64,000 bases of DNA, from NCBI RefSeq assembly GCF_024500045.1, contig NZ_JTEO01000004.1, forward strand, positions 744,001 to 808,000. The letters are read 5' to 3'. Origin of the DNA: Methanolobus chelungpuianus (GTDB lineage: Archaea > Halobacteriota > Methanosarcinia > Methanosarcinales > Methanosarcinaceae). The position numbers were made by a program, and so were the translations under genes. The notes below the pieces were generated by a model that was given only the letters and a program-made list of their open reading frames with translations, ran no database searches and was not told where the DNA came from. Of the stretch, positions 35,185-43,382 are shown piece after piece; within the stretch, counting starts at the first letter, position 1; each line of letters opens with the position of its first letter.

Positions 35185-37563
35185 ATGCTCAATATAACTG
35201 TTCTAAACTGTAGCCCGGAATATCCGGAAGAACTCATGACTATTCTGGCCGAAAGAGATTACTCTCCGTCACTCTGTTACTCCGATAACAGAATTCCGGC
35301 GGAGTATATTGCCGAGCAGAAACCTGACCTTATAATCTGCCCGTCTGTCAATACGTATTCAGAGGAGTTCTTCAGCTCCCTGGAAAGGATCATGATTAAG
35401 ATCCACGTTCCTGTGCTTTTTATAATTGAGAAGCCGGATGAACGTTTTTTCCACTGGCTTGCCGGGACAGGCCATACTGCTTATATTAAAGAACCTTTCA
35501 CAGAAAGTGAACTGGTGTACTCGGTCGTGTCCCTTGTCAGCTCATGCAAGATGCAACCGCAATCAGAAAGTCACAACAGGACTAACATTAATGCTGCTAA
35601 TGTCCTAGGGGAAGAAACTTTCCGGGAAGGGGTTGAGGAAAAGCTCCGCATGATCATTGAAAGTATCGACGACGTTATATGGATCCTAGATAAGGAAGGC
35701 AGGTTTCTTTACCTAAGCCCTTCCGAAAGAAAAATGACAGGATATTCTCCTGAGGAAGTAATGCAGAAACCCCTGCATGAAATACTGACGCCCGCTTCCC
35801 TTGAAGTAGTCCGGGAACGCATGAGGGCCTTTTTTACAGATATGAAGCAAGGAGTTCCGCCCTATTCTACCCGTATGCTGGAGCTGGAACAATTCCGGAA
35901 AGATGGCTCCACCGTATGGGTCGATGTAACGGTATCTCCTGTTTTTGATAACTATGGGAACTTCAGGTTCTTCCTTGGTGTCTCCCGCAATATAGGTGAA
36001 AGAAAGGAACTAGAGGCTGAACTGCAGAAGCAAAAGCATTTGCTCGGGGCTATATTCGATCATGCACCTATAGCCATGGTGCTTGTCAATAGTGAAGGCA
36101 GGGTCCAGAACATAAACCATGCAGGTATTGAATCGATTGAAAGGCAAAGGGAAGATGTTCTTGGAGTGCTCGGAGGTGCAGCTCTTTGCTGCGTCAACTC
36201 TTTCAGGGAAGGAGGTTGCGGGGCGACCGAAAACTGTGTGCGATGTGACATTCGCACCATTTTCACAGAGACCTTCACCACTGGTAAGGCCTACCACAAG
36301 GTAGAAGGCACTCTCAATGTGGTGCATGGGGGAGAACTGTCCACACGCCACCTGCTCATATCAACTGCCCGCATCGGTTTGAATGGTGATTCCCATGTGA
36401 TGCTCAGCCTGGACGATATCACTGAGAGCAAGAAAGCCCAAATGATCCTGCAGGAAAGCGAGGAGCGGCTGGCGACACTCTACGAGAACATGCCCGGCGG
36501 GACTCTGATAATAGGTCAGGATTATATCATTGAAGATGTAAATTCCAGAACCTGTGAGCTCACAGGCTATAAAAGGGAGGAGCTCATAGGCCAGCTTTGC
36601 GATATATTGTGTCCCAAGGGTTCCTCTTCAATGAAGTGTCCCATATGGGAGGAAGGCCTGGAATGCTTTCAGGGAATGGACACTACCATCAAATGCAAGG
36701 ACGGAAGGAGGAACCCTATCCTCAAGAACGCCACAAGGATCACTATGGAAGGGAAGATCTATATCCTTGAGAACTTCCAGGATATTTCCAGGCAGAAAGA
36801 AGCTGAAGAAGCACTCACAAATGCAAAACTCAGCGCAGAGACTGCCAACAGGACTAAAAGCGAGTTCCTTGCCAGTATGAGCCATGAACTCAGGACTCCG
36901 CTCAATGCGGTCATCGGTTATTCTGACATGTTGATGGAGGGTGCTTTCGGAGAGATAAATGACCGTCAGAGGAGATCCCTGGGCCACATACTATCCAGCG
37001 GGAAGCACCTTCTGGAAGTGATCAATGATATCCTGGATCTGTCTAAAGTGGAATCAGGAAAGATGGAGCTTTATTACGAGAATTTCCATATACTTGAATT
37101 GCTCAGGAACGTAAACAATATTGTCTCCCTGCTGGCAAAAAGGAAGAATATCTCTCTTTTCATATCGGCCCGGCCGGAGTCCCTTATTGTTAGTGCTGAT
37201 AAGATACGTGTAAAACAGATACTGTATAATCTTATAAGCAACGCAATAAAGTTCACTCCTGAGAACGGCTACGTACGCATAGATGCATATGAGGCGGATG
37301 GCATGCTTGAGCTCTGTGTAAGTGACAATGGCATCGGGATATCTGAAGAAGATCAGAAAAAACTGTTCATCCCCTTCTCACAGGTATATTCAGAGACATC
37401 CCGGCACTATGACGGGACCGGTCTCGGGCTTTCTCTTGTCAGGAAGTTCGTGGAGATGCATGGAGGCAGCATCACCCTTGAGAGCATTGAGAACAAGGGC
37501 ACGACCTTTACTATAAGGATCCCTTTAGAGGGAATTGAAAACCGGGGCAATAAGGATATCTGA
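35185..37563 (+). CDS. Soluble sensor histidine kinase with degenerate receiver and three PAS domains
   Basis: The 792-residue protein has no membrane helix. It begins with a receiver-like fold (1-118: ITVLNCSPEYPEELMTILAERDY, DLIICPS, HVPVLFIIEKPDE, AYIKEPF) that lacks the phospho-acceptor pattern, since the DD pair and central D are absent. PAS 1 with PAC (about 150-280), PAS 2 (285-420) and PAS 3 (425-545) follow, then HisKA (H567 in MSHELRTPLNAVIGYSDML) and HATPase (N686, DNGIG at 714, GTGLGLSLV). PAS 2 carries LCCVNSF..GGCGATENCVRCD and PAS 3 QLCDILCPKG..KCPIW..GLECF; such cysteines may bind heme, a cluster or a metal. The PAS-Cys pattern suggests a redox sensor. No response regulator is adjacent. 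Confidence 0.92.
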   Translation: MLNITVLNCSPEYPEELMTILAERDYSPSLCYSDNRIPAEYIAEQKPDLIICPSVNTYSEEFFSSLERIMIKIHVPVLFIIEKPDERFFHWLAGTGHTAYIKEPFTESELVYSVVSLVSSCKMQPQSESHNRTNINAANVLGEETFREGVEEKLRMIIESIDDVIWILDKEGRFLYLSPSERKMTGYSPEEVMQKPLHEILTPASLEVVRERMRAFFTDMKQGVPPYSTRMLELEQFRKDGSTVWVDVTVSPVFDNYGNFRFFLGVSRNIGERKELEAELQKQKHLLGAIFDHAPIAMVLVNSEGRVQNINHAGIESIERQREDVLGVLGGAALCCVNSFREGGCGATENCVRCDIRTIFTETFTTGKAYHKVEGTLNVVHGGELSTRHLLISTARIGLNGDSHVMLSLDDITESKKAQMILQESEERLATLYENMPGGTLIIGQDYIIEDVNSRTCELTGYKREELIGQLCDILCPKGSSSMKCPIWEEGLECFQGMDTTIKCKDGRRNPILKNATRITMEGKIYILENFQDISRQKEAEEALTNAKLSAETANRTKSEFLASMSHELRTPLNAVIGYSDMLMEGAFGEINDRQRRSLGHILSSGKHLLEVINDILDLSKVESGKMELYYENFHILELLRNVNNIVSLLAKRKNISLFISARPESLIVSADKIRVKQILYNLISNAIKFTPENGYVRIDAYEADGMLELCVSDNGIGISEEDQKKLFIPFSQVYSETSRHYDGTGLGLSLVRKFVEMHGGSITLESIENKGTTFTIRIPLEGIENRGNKDI

Positions 37564-37568
37564 CCATT

Positions 37569-38597
37569 TCAGGCCATGTATTCCTCACTGAACATCCTGG
37601 CCGTAAGCAGCGTGTATGACACAAGCAGCGGTCCTATTATAATGCCAAGAAGCCCGAAGAGCTTAAGGCCGATGATGACTCCTATAACGGATATCAGCGG
37701 ATGGAGGCGGCCAACTTTCTGATTGATGGCAGGACGTATAAGGTTATCCACGGAACTCACGATAATGCCTCCGAAAAATACGCCTGCAGCAGCGAAATAG
37801 TCATGTTCTAGCAGCTGGAAGGCTGCCGCAGGTATCCATACAAGGGGAGGTCCCAGTGCCGGGATAAAGGACAGGATCATCGTGACAAATCCCCAGAGGA
37901 AGGCACCCTCAATCCCGAAGAGAAGGAATGTGACAGTAAGGAGCGCACCCTGTATAATGGCAATAGCACCCGTACTTATGAGGATGGTCCTGACCACTGA
38001 CCTGAACTCTTCCAGAAGCTTCCGGGTATTGTCCCCATTGAAAGGAACTGAGTTCTGCAGGCTATGGGCGAACTTTGATCTGTCTCCTATAAGCAGGTAG
38101 AACAGCAGGAAGTACATAATGATGAGTTCCAGGAGTCTTTTTCCTGCAATCTGGGCAGCGCTCACAAGCATCGGACTAAGGAACCCTCCGCCGGCAGCCA
38201 CAATTCCTGCTATGCTTTCCTGCAGGCTTGCTCCTGATGGCATATAATGCGGGATGAGCCTTATGATAAACATGCTGCTTGTCTCCAGCAGGTAGATGAA
38301 CTGCTCCAGACTCTCGGCATTTGCTATCATCTGCTGTAGCTCGGTGGCAATTATTGCGAAGAGAACATACAATGGTAACATGACCGTAAGTATGGTAGCA
38401 GTGATCACTAGGAGTGCTGCAAGGCCGGGCCTGATGTTTGCTCTTTCTGTGAGGAACATGTACATTGGCCTGAAGGTCACATACAGGATGAGAGCCCCGA
38501 AGAACGCATTAATGTAGGGGTGCAGCAGGCGCACAAGCAGTGCTGCCAGGAGTAGAAGGAGCATTGCTGACAATATCCTGTTATAAGGGCTTTCCAT
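37569..38597 (-). CDS. AI-2E family transporter, paralog A
   Basis: The 342-residue protein has about eight membrane helices and the AI-2E (former UPF0118) features: a first pair of helices with HPYINAFFGALILYVTFRPMY, a cytosolic region, IIMYFLLFYLLIGDRSKFA, GAIAIIQGALLTVTFLLFGIEGAFLWGFVTMILSFIPALGPPLVWIPAA, and LFGLLGIIIGPLLVSY at the end. Members include TqsA-like exporters and sodium/proton antiporters; the substrate here is unknown. ATG 38597 follows AAGGAGAAGG. A close paralog lies 84 bp upstream on the same strand. Confidence 0.9.
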   Translation of the reverse strand: MESPYNRILSAMLLLLLAALLVRLLHPYINAFFGALILYVTFRPMYMFLTERANIRPGLAALLVITATILTVMLPLYVLFAIIATELQQMIANAESLEQFIYLLETSSMFIIRLIPHYMPSGASLQESIAGIVAAGGGFLSPMLVSAAQIAGKRLLELIIMYFLLFYLLIGDRSKFAHSLQNSVPFNGDNTRKLLEEFRSVVRTILISTGAIAIIQGALLTVTFLLFGIEGAFLWGFVTMILSFIPALGPPLVWIPAAAFQLLEHDYFAAAGVFFGGIIVSSVDNLIRPAINQKVGRLHPLISVIGVIIGLKLFGLLGIIIGPLLVSYTLLTARMFSEEYMA

Positions 38598-38681
38598 TGA
38601 TTTCCCTTCTCCTTTATGTTGTTTTCTCTGATCCTGCCTTGTACCTGAACCTTTCAATTTTCTGGAACACAGCTGTAGCGG

Positions 38682-39761
38682 TCATGCCAGACCATCTTCC
38701 ACAATCTCTGTTGAAATCTCTCTGTATTGGCCGTCTTCCTGCCCGGTAAGATACTCATCATGGAACATCGCTGCTACAAGCAGCACGTATGATATCAGGA
38801 GAGGCCCGATGATTATTCCCAGCAGCCCGAAGAACTTCACTCCGGTTACAACCCCTACCAGTGTCACCAGTGGATGGACATGACCGACTCTTTTCTGGAC
38901 AAAAGGCCTGAGGACTTCATCTACGAGGGTATGGATAATTCCTCCCGCAAGTACTCCCGCTGCAGTAAACATATCTCCCTGTATTATCTGGAATGCGAGA
39001 GTGGGCACCCATATGATGGGAGGCCCCACCACAGGAAGAAAAGCCAGTATCATTGTAACAAATCCCCAGAGGAAGGCACCTTTAATGTCTAGCAGAAGAA
39101 ATGTGACCATGAGTATGAATCCCTGCAGGATCGCAATAATACTTGAGCTTACAAGAATGGTCTTTACAAGCCTGGGGAACTGGCCCAGCAGCTTGTTCCT
39201 GTTCTTTTCACTGAAAGGGATTGCTTTTTCAAGGCTCTGAGCAAACTCTGATCTGTCTCCCACCAGTAAATAAAAGAGTACAAAATACATTATGATGAAT
39301 TCGATAATCCTTTGGCCAATAGTTGATATGGCTCCGACTGCCATAATACTGACAGAGTTGGCCACGCTCGCCGCAATATCCATCAGTCTCTCTCTCAGCG
39401 CTATCTCCATGGGCAACATATTGTTGCTCATGTGATCTATATAGTTCAATGCTGAATCAATATTGGAATATATGCCGTTGATATCTTCAAGTAAGGTCTG
39501 CACCTGAATGAAGACCACAGAAAGGAGCGCATACAGGGGGATGAGGATAATAAGTATCGACATGATAATGATTGAAAATGCAGCTATGCTAGGTTTGATC
39601 TTCAGCCTTGAAGTCATGAAGCTATAAATTGGCTTAAATACTGCATAGAGTATGAATGCTCCAAAGAAGGCACTGATATATGGGTATAATGAATATGCAA
39701 GCACGATTACCAGAAGTGCAAGCAGGACCAGTGCCTGCCACATTTTGTCAGAGCGTTCCAT
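38682..39761 (-). CDS. AI-2E family transporter, paralog B
   Basis: The 359-residue protein repeats the layout of paralog A (YPYISAFFGAFILYAVFKPIY, IIMYFVLFYLLVGDRSEFA, AILQGFILMVTFLLLDIKGAFLWGFVTMILAFLPVVGPPIIWVPTLA, KFFGLLGIIIGPLLISY) and has a 17-residue longer, acidic C-terminal tail. The tandem pair arose by duplication. ATG 39761 is chosen to match the start of paralog A; an in-frame start at 39821 is possible. The convergent histidine kinase and the transporters may belong together, but no regulatory link can be seen. Confidence 0.9.
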   Translation of the reverse strand: MERSDKMWQALVLLALLVIVLAYSLYPYISAFFGAFILYAVFKPIYSFMTSRLKIKPSIAAFSIIIMSILIILIPLYALLSVVFIQVQTLLEDINGIYSNIDSALNYIDHMSNNMLPMEIALRERLMDIAASVANSVSIMAVGAISTIGQRIIEFIIMYFVLFYLLVGDRSEFAQSLEKAIPFSEKNRNKLLGQFPRLVKTILVSSSIIAILQGFILMVTFLLLDIKGAFLWGFVTMILAFLPVVGPPIIWVPTLAFQIIQGDMFTAAGVLAGGIIHTLVDEVLRPFVQKRVGHVHPLVTLVGVVTGVKFFGLLGIIIGPLLISYVLLVAAMFHDEYLTGQEDGQYREISTEIVEDGLA

Positions 39762-39953
39762 TATATACAAGATTCTTCCTAAGATATAATAGGTTTTACT
39801 TATGGAATCCCGATGTGTCAACCCTTGTTCGCTGCAGCCCGCAGGTTACTGCTAATGGAAGCTTTTGCTTTTAAGTGATACTTATTCTCGATATAAAGGA
39901 AGCCTTTTCTAAGTTCCTTTGTTCGCTCTGGGTATATGGGTTATATTCGAAAT

Positions 39954-39998
39954 ATGAACTGTATGAACCGTATGAATAATATGAACTGTATGCCCGTT
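39954..39998 (+). repeat. Tandem 9-nt repeat, five units
   Basis: Units are ATGAACTGT, ATGAACCGT, ATGAATAAT, ATGAACTGT and a degenerate ATGCCCGTT. The repeated codons would give a Met-Asn-Cys peptide in one frame, but nothing else supports translation. Iterated sites of this size can be binding sites for a DNA-binding protein. Confidence 0.7.
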
Positions 39999-40019
39999 AT
40001 AGTTTTTTTATATAACGGG
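39993..40019 (+). repeat. Perfect 9-bp inverted repeat (hairpin)
   Basis: CCCGTTATA - nine-base loop GTTTTTTTA - TATAACGGG. It directly abuts the 9-nt tandem repeats. It could act as a terminator-like hairpin or protein-binding site. Confidence 0.6.
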
Positions 40020-40180
40020 GGTATGAGATTACTTATACCGTACGAAAGACAAGGTGTGAAACTTAAGAATATCGTGATCTTATTGCATTGGCTTCCGGCC
40101 TCATCTAGGTCTTTCTCTTAGGCCCTGCCGATAGTTTCCATAATCATTATGATTATGATTATATTGTATGGTATAGATAT

Positions 40181-40189
40181 ATTTATATA
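40181..40189 (+). promoter_or_regulatory. TATA box of the candidate RNA gene
   Basis: ATTTATATA lies 22-26 bases before the first hairpin of the candidate RNA at 40207, the normal archaeal TATA-to-start distance. Confidence 0.5.
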
Positions 40190-40206
40190 TTCGGATTGTA
40201 TATTAG

Positions 40207-40440
40207 GGCTTGTACTCAGATAAGCCGGGTACAAGCCTGGCTGCGCAAAACAGCTGGATGATGTCGTTCGGTGGTACGATATGCCATCATCAAGAAAAAC
40301 TGAAAACAGTTTACTTCCAAGGAACGTGGATTATGTACAATCCCCTCTTCATCTCGTCAAAAATGTTTCCACGTTCCCGTTCAGCTTCCATCGGAGTATG
40401 AGCAGGGCCGGGGGTTATTGTCAATGTCCTCTTTTGATCC
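40207..40440 (+). ncRNA. Candidate structured non-coding RNA
   Basis: Directly after the TATA box begins a perfect 9-bp hairpin (GGCTTGTAC 40207-40215 with GTACAAGCC 40229-40237). It is followed by a small hairpin AACTG-AAAA-CAGTT near 40297-40311, a perfect 10-bp pairing GGAACGTGGA (40320-40329) with TCCACGTTCC (40370-40379), and a 6-bp pairing GGCCGG with CCGGCC around 40406-40440. The last part holds GGAGTATGAGC and GGGGGTTATTGTCAA, both also found at 61106-61143. A 60-codon reading frame exists in the stretch but resembles nothing. The 3' end is not defined; pyrimidine-rich sequence follows at 40438-40470. Confidence 0.45.
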
Positions 40441-40581
40441 GGCCTTTCCCATCCTTTATTTCCAATCCTTTAAATAGTACCGGTAACACAGATTAAACAG
40501 GTGAAGTGGAGGTATTGGCCGCAGTGTGAGACCTACGGTCCTGATGGTGTTACAAATTGATCGATCAATGGTGACTGTGTC

Positions 40582-41046
40582 ATGGAAATATACTCTTATG
40601 CCGGTTTCTGGAAAAGATTAATGGCAGCTATACTGGACATCCTGTTTGTGGCAGTTGTCGGTGGCCCGGTCTCTATAGTCCTTGGCCTGCTTCTCGGAGC
40701 CGCCATAGGCACAATAGAGGGCCTGCAGGATAACAATGCCTTCCTTCCAGCGTTTATGTCTGCCATGATCTTTTTCATAGCTGGTACCTTCCTGGTGCTC
40801 AGGTTCCTGTATTTTGCCATAATGGAAAGTTCCCCGTACCAGGCGACCTTTGGCAAGAAGCTCATTGGTATAAAGGTCACGGACATGTACGGAAGAAGGA
40901 TTTCCTTCCGGAGGGCTGCACTCAGGAATCTTGCCAAGGTCCTCTCCTCAATGGTCTACTATCTGGGATATCTGATGATAGGATTCACCCGGAAGAAGCA
41001 GGGCTTACATGACCTGATAGCGGGGTGCCTTGTAGTGGATAACTGA
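40582..41046 (+). CDS. RDD family membrane protein
   Basis: The 154-residue protein begins YAGFWKRLMAAILDILFVAVVGG, with the R and D that give the RDD family its name, has three to four membrane helices (about 15-40, 55-80, 120-140) and the motif SPYQATFGKKLIGIKVTDMYGRRISFRRAALRNL. RDD proteins are small membrane proteins; some act in transport or Na+/H+ exchange, and the function here is unknown. Convergent with the regulator at 41064. Confidence 0.9.
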   Translation: MEIYSYAGFWKRLMAAILDILFVAVVGGPVSIVLGLLLGAAIGTIEGLQDNNAFLPAFMSAMIFFIAGTFLVLRFLYFAIMESSPYQATFGKKLIGIKVTDMYGRRISFRRAALRNLAKVLSSMVYYLGYLMIGFTRKKQGLHDLIAGCLVVDN

Positions 41047-41063
41047 TGGGGAGCCGGGATTGT

Positions 41064-41438
41064 TTATTCTCTCAGAAGCTCGCGATCGAAATTCTCTATG
41101 AGCTCGCTGACTTTCCTGTACCAGTCGTCTATGGTACCTCTCAGCATCTCCTTTACCTGCGCAGGTTCAATAGCGGCATATTCATAGTAGTATCCCCCTA
41201 TATCTATCGATTTCGTTTCCCTGTATACAAGACCTGCAGCAGTAAGGTTTTGCAATGAGCGGTAAGCAGTGCTGCGCTCCCTGCCAAGCATCTGGCCGAG
41301 CTGTTCGGCGGTCATAGGACCACTCTCAAGCAGTTTCTTATAGGTACTGATGTCAAGTTCTTTCAGGCCCAGTACACACTTTGCCATATCTTCGCATTTA
41401 CATTCCGCTCTTAACATTTCGGGGATCGAACTTGCCAT
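41064..41438 (-). CDS. TrmB-like winged-helix regulator with N-terminal cysteine cluster
   Basis: The 124-residue protein has a winged helix-turn-helix (MTAEQLGQMLGRERSTAYRSLQNLTAAGLV, residues 44-73), a beta wing (YYYEYAAIEP) and a C-terminal helix for dimerisation. The N-terminus carries C13, C15 and C21 (RAECKCEDMAKC), a possible metal or cluster site, so it may be a redox or metal sensor; this is inference. ATG 41438 follows AGAGGACAGATC; an in-frame start at 41507 would run into the operator-like palindromes. It is divergent from the ArcS-like gene with a 125-bp shared promoter region. Confidence 0.88.
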   Translation of the reverse strand: MASSIPEMLRAECKCEDMAKCVLGLKELDISTYKKLLESGPMTAEQLGQMLGRERSTAYRSLQNLTAAGLVYRETKSIDIGGYYYEYAAIEPAQVKEMLRGTIDDWYRKVSELIENFDRELLRE

Positions 41439-41461
41439 GATCTGTCCTCTTAAAGAAGGTA

Positions 41462-41509
41462 TTTTGCGTGCAAAATTGCATGGAACGTCAGTGTATATTT
41501 TGCACAAAA
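41462..41509. promoter_or_regulatory. Two palindromes in the divergent promoter (putative operators)
   Basis: TTTTGC-GT-GCAAAA (41462-41475) and TTTTG-CA-CAAAA (41498-41509) share the half-site TTTTG(C), with centres 35 bases apart. They lie just upstream of the Cys-bearing regulator gene and 54-88 bases before the ArcS-like gene, so autoregulation and control of the neighbour are likely. Confidence 0.55.
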
Positions 41510-41562
41510 CCGTATAGTGTTTGCGTCACTTATATATATACTTTCCTTGATATTGCTATTCC

Positions 41563-42246
41563 TTGACACCAATCATACCTGAGGACGAGCGCTCCGGCAT
41601 ACCGCTGGACACAGATGAGCTGATCTACCACCCAGACATGATACGCGCAAATGAATGGGTGCTCAGTGAATACGAGGCTCCGGTGAGGGATATTTGCATC
41701 TTCGTTCCCTGCTCCAAGAAGAAACCATACCATGAGAGCCCTTCACACAGGATTTTCGACAGTATAATCTTCAGCCTCCTCAAACCTGAAGAGGTGCATG
41801 TGGTCGTTTTCGGTACATGTGGCATCACCCCCAGGGAGGTAGACACCGAGTATCCCTTCATGGACTACCAGTTCATCATGGGCAAATGCAATGTCGCCAA
41901 GGTGAAGCGCGACTTCCTTAGGATGGAAAGCGAGCGTCTTGCAGCTTACCTTGAGAAGACCCGTGATAACTATAAGCACCGCATTGCTTATTGCATCGGG
42001 GATTTCAGGACCGCCATGCAAAAGGCCCTTGAAATGACTGATGTAAGGGTGACCATTGTCCCGAAGGAGGAGACTATTATGCAAAACCTGCAGCTTCAGC
42101 GCAAGTTCATATATGGAAGCCTCAATCAGAAAAAATACCTGCGTGACTTTTATGACGCTATAGCTTCAGCCACAGGAAAACCGCCGATGGACATGGATAT
42201 TGGGGACGAGGATGGCATCGAGGATGACGACTGGTTCCAGCTCTGA
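41563..42246 (+). CDS. Stand-alone archaeosine synthase (ArcS)-type catalytic domain, DUF5591
   Basis: The 227-residue protein contains PCSKKKPYHESPSHRIF (residues 49-65), the signature P-C-x3-K-P-Y-x2-S-x2-H of archaeosine synthase ArcS, with C50 as the likely thioester or nucleophile position. Known ArcS enzymes convert preQ0 at position 15 of tRNA to archaeosine and are larger, with TGT-like and PUA domains; here only the DUF5591 domain stands alone, with an acidic C-terminal tail (DIGDEDGIEDDDWF). The start is TTG 41563. ACTTATATATA lies about 30 nt before it, so the mRNA is probably leaderless. It may act with a separate tgtA-type protein encoded elsewhere. Confidence 0.85.
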   Translation: MTPIIPEDERSGIPLDTDELIYHPDMIRANEWVLSEYEAPVRDICIFVPCSKKKPYHESPSHRIFDSIIFSLLKPEEVHVVVFGTCGITPREVDTEYPFMDYQFIMGKCNVAKVKRDFLRMESERLAAYLEKTRDNYKHRIAYCIGDFRTAMQKALEMTDVRVTIVPKEETIMQNLQLQRKFIYGSLNQKKYLRDFYDAIASATGKPPMDMDIGDEDGIEDDDWFQL

Positions 42247-42333
42247 GGGCAGCGTTCTATTTCTAAGAGCAAACTCCTGAAATACAAATCCCTATATGCA
42301 AAAATAGTAACGGGGTGGCATAGGTGCCACTCT

Positions 42334-43071
42334 TCATTCAAGGTATGGGGACTGTGCAAGCACTGACATGCCGTTGTCTGATATATTGAGCACGCGCACT
42401 TCGTTGATGGTGCCCGAACCTCTCATTTTCATAATATAGATGGACCTCTGGAGGTTGTTGCCCGCAATGATGCGTCCCAGCTTGATGACCGAGTCCGCGC
42501 CATATTCGACCATGTTGTCAAGATTGTACATAGCCCCTACGGTTATGACGGAAGTTACCTGATGCTTACGGAACACGCTGAATACATCATCTATGAGTGT
42601 CCTTAACTTGTAATTGGATTCTATTGCGAGGAAAAGTGCCTCAATGGAGTCGATGAATATGCGGGTGGGCTTGACTTCCTCTATCTTGCTTTCCACTAGT
42701 TTCTTGAAACTCTTTATAAGCTCTGATGGTGCGATCTCCACGCTTTTCTGAAGACGGAGGCTTGGATCTGTGATGTCCACAAAGGTGAGTTTTCCCTGTC
42801 GGACGTATTCTTCAAGGTCCCAGTTGAAGGAGGTCTTCATTTCCCGCACAATGGACTTTGACTCTTCTGAAGTGATAATGCACATGACATTCTCACCTTT
42901 CTTTGCTCCCTCTACAATGAACTGGGTCCCAAAGATAGTCTTACCTGTACCGGAATCACCCGAGACGACATTTGCTGTTCCCACAAAGTAACCTCCGCGG
43001 AGCATCTCATCCAATCCCGGTATTCCTGTCCCGATCCTTTCTGATAAATATGCCTCTGACACGTATACCAC
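42334..43071 (-). CDS. KaiC-like/RadA-superfamily ATPase (single domain)
   Basis: The 245-residue protein begins ERIGTGIPGLDEMLRGGYFVGTANVVSGDSGTGKTIFGTQFI (Walker A GDSGTGKT) and has TRIFIDSIEALF (Walker B), with a catalytic EE in ITSEESKS. It has one KaiC domain and no second domain or C-terminal autophosphorylation motif. Archaeal single-domain KaiC-like proteins often work in signalling, motility (FlaH) or gas-vesicle regulation; no such genes are adjacent, so the role is open. Confidence 0.9.
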   Translation of the reverse strand: MVYVSEAYLSERIGTGIPGLDEMLRGGYFVGTANVVSGDSGTGKTIFGTQFIVEGAKKGENVMCIITSEESKSIVREMKTSFNWDLEEYVRQGKLTFVDITDPSLRLQKSVEIAPSELIKSFKKLVESKIEEVKPTRIFIDSIEALFLAIESNYKLRTLIDDVFSVFRKHQVTSVITVGAMYNLDNMVEYGADSVIKLGRIIAGNNLQRSIYIMKMRGSGTINEVRVLNISDNGMSVLAQSPYLE

Positions 43072-43382
43072 CTATATCTCTAAAGTAGTTCTGATCTTAT
43101 TCCCAAACTGAATAAATGTACTATTTTAATAAAAGGTTACTTATACCTTCCCGAGGTTCTCGTATCCTTTGCTCTATTAATAACGAATTGAGCATAGTTT
43201 ATTATGTTATCCTAATATAAAAAAGCGCGTATTTTATTTATAAGCGCTTGCAGGATGCTTCCGATTACTGAAAAGATAAGCCTGCAAAAGCGTGAAGTAT
43301 TTGTATTATCGTGCTCAATCCCTTATAATTTAAGGATGATATGCTTCAGCCTCATGTGGCTGCTCGTTCCCGGGGATATTAC
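43072..43382. promoter_or_regulatory. Divergent promoter region KaiC-like gene / hmgA
   Basis: At about 43224-43251, AAGCGC and GCGCTT flank GTATTTTATTTATAA, so a TATA-like element sits in the loop of a short palindrome. It is a candidate operator. The leader to the hmgA start would be about 100-140 nt. Confidence 0.35.

Larger units (their letters stand above)
39762..40206. other. Long intergenic region with repeats and palindromes
   Basis: No protein gene is supported. The stretch holds the 9-nt tandem repeat, an overlapping strong hairpin, a nested AT-rich palindrome around 40139-40165 (ATAATCATTATGATTATGAT), and a TATA box at 40181-40189 that serves the candidate RNA. Confidence 0.5.

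Noticed and set aside
39936-40121. Small Met-Asn-Cys-rich reading frame over the 9-nt repeats
   Set aside because: The peptide repeats only mirror the DNA repeat, the frame crosses a hairpin, and no ribosome-binding site is seen.
40210-40401. 63-codon reading frame inside the RNA candidate
   Set aside because: No family resemblance or clear ribosome-binding site; strong secondary structure fits a non-coding RNA better.
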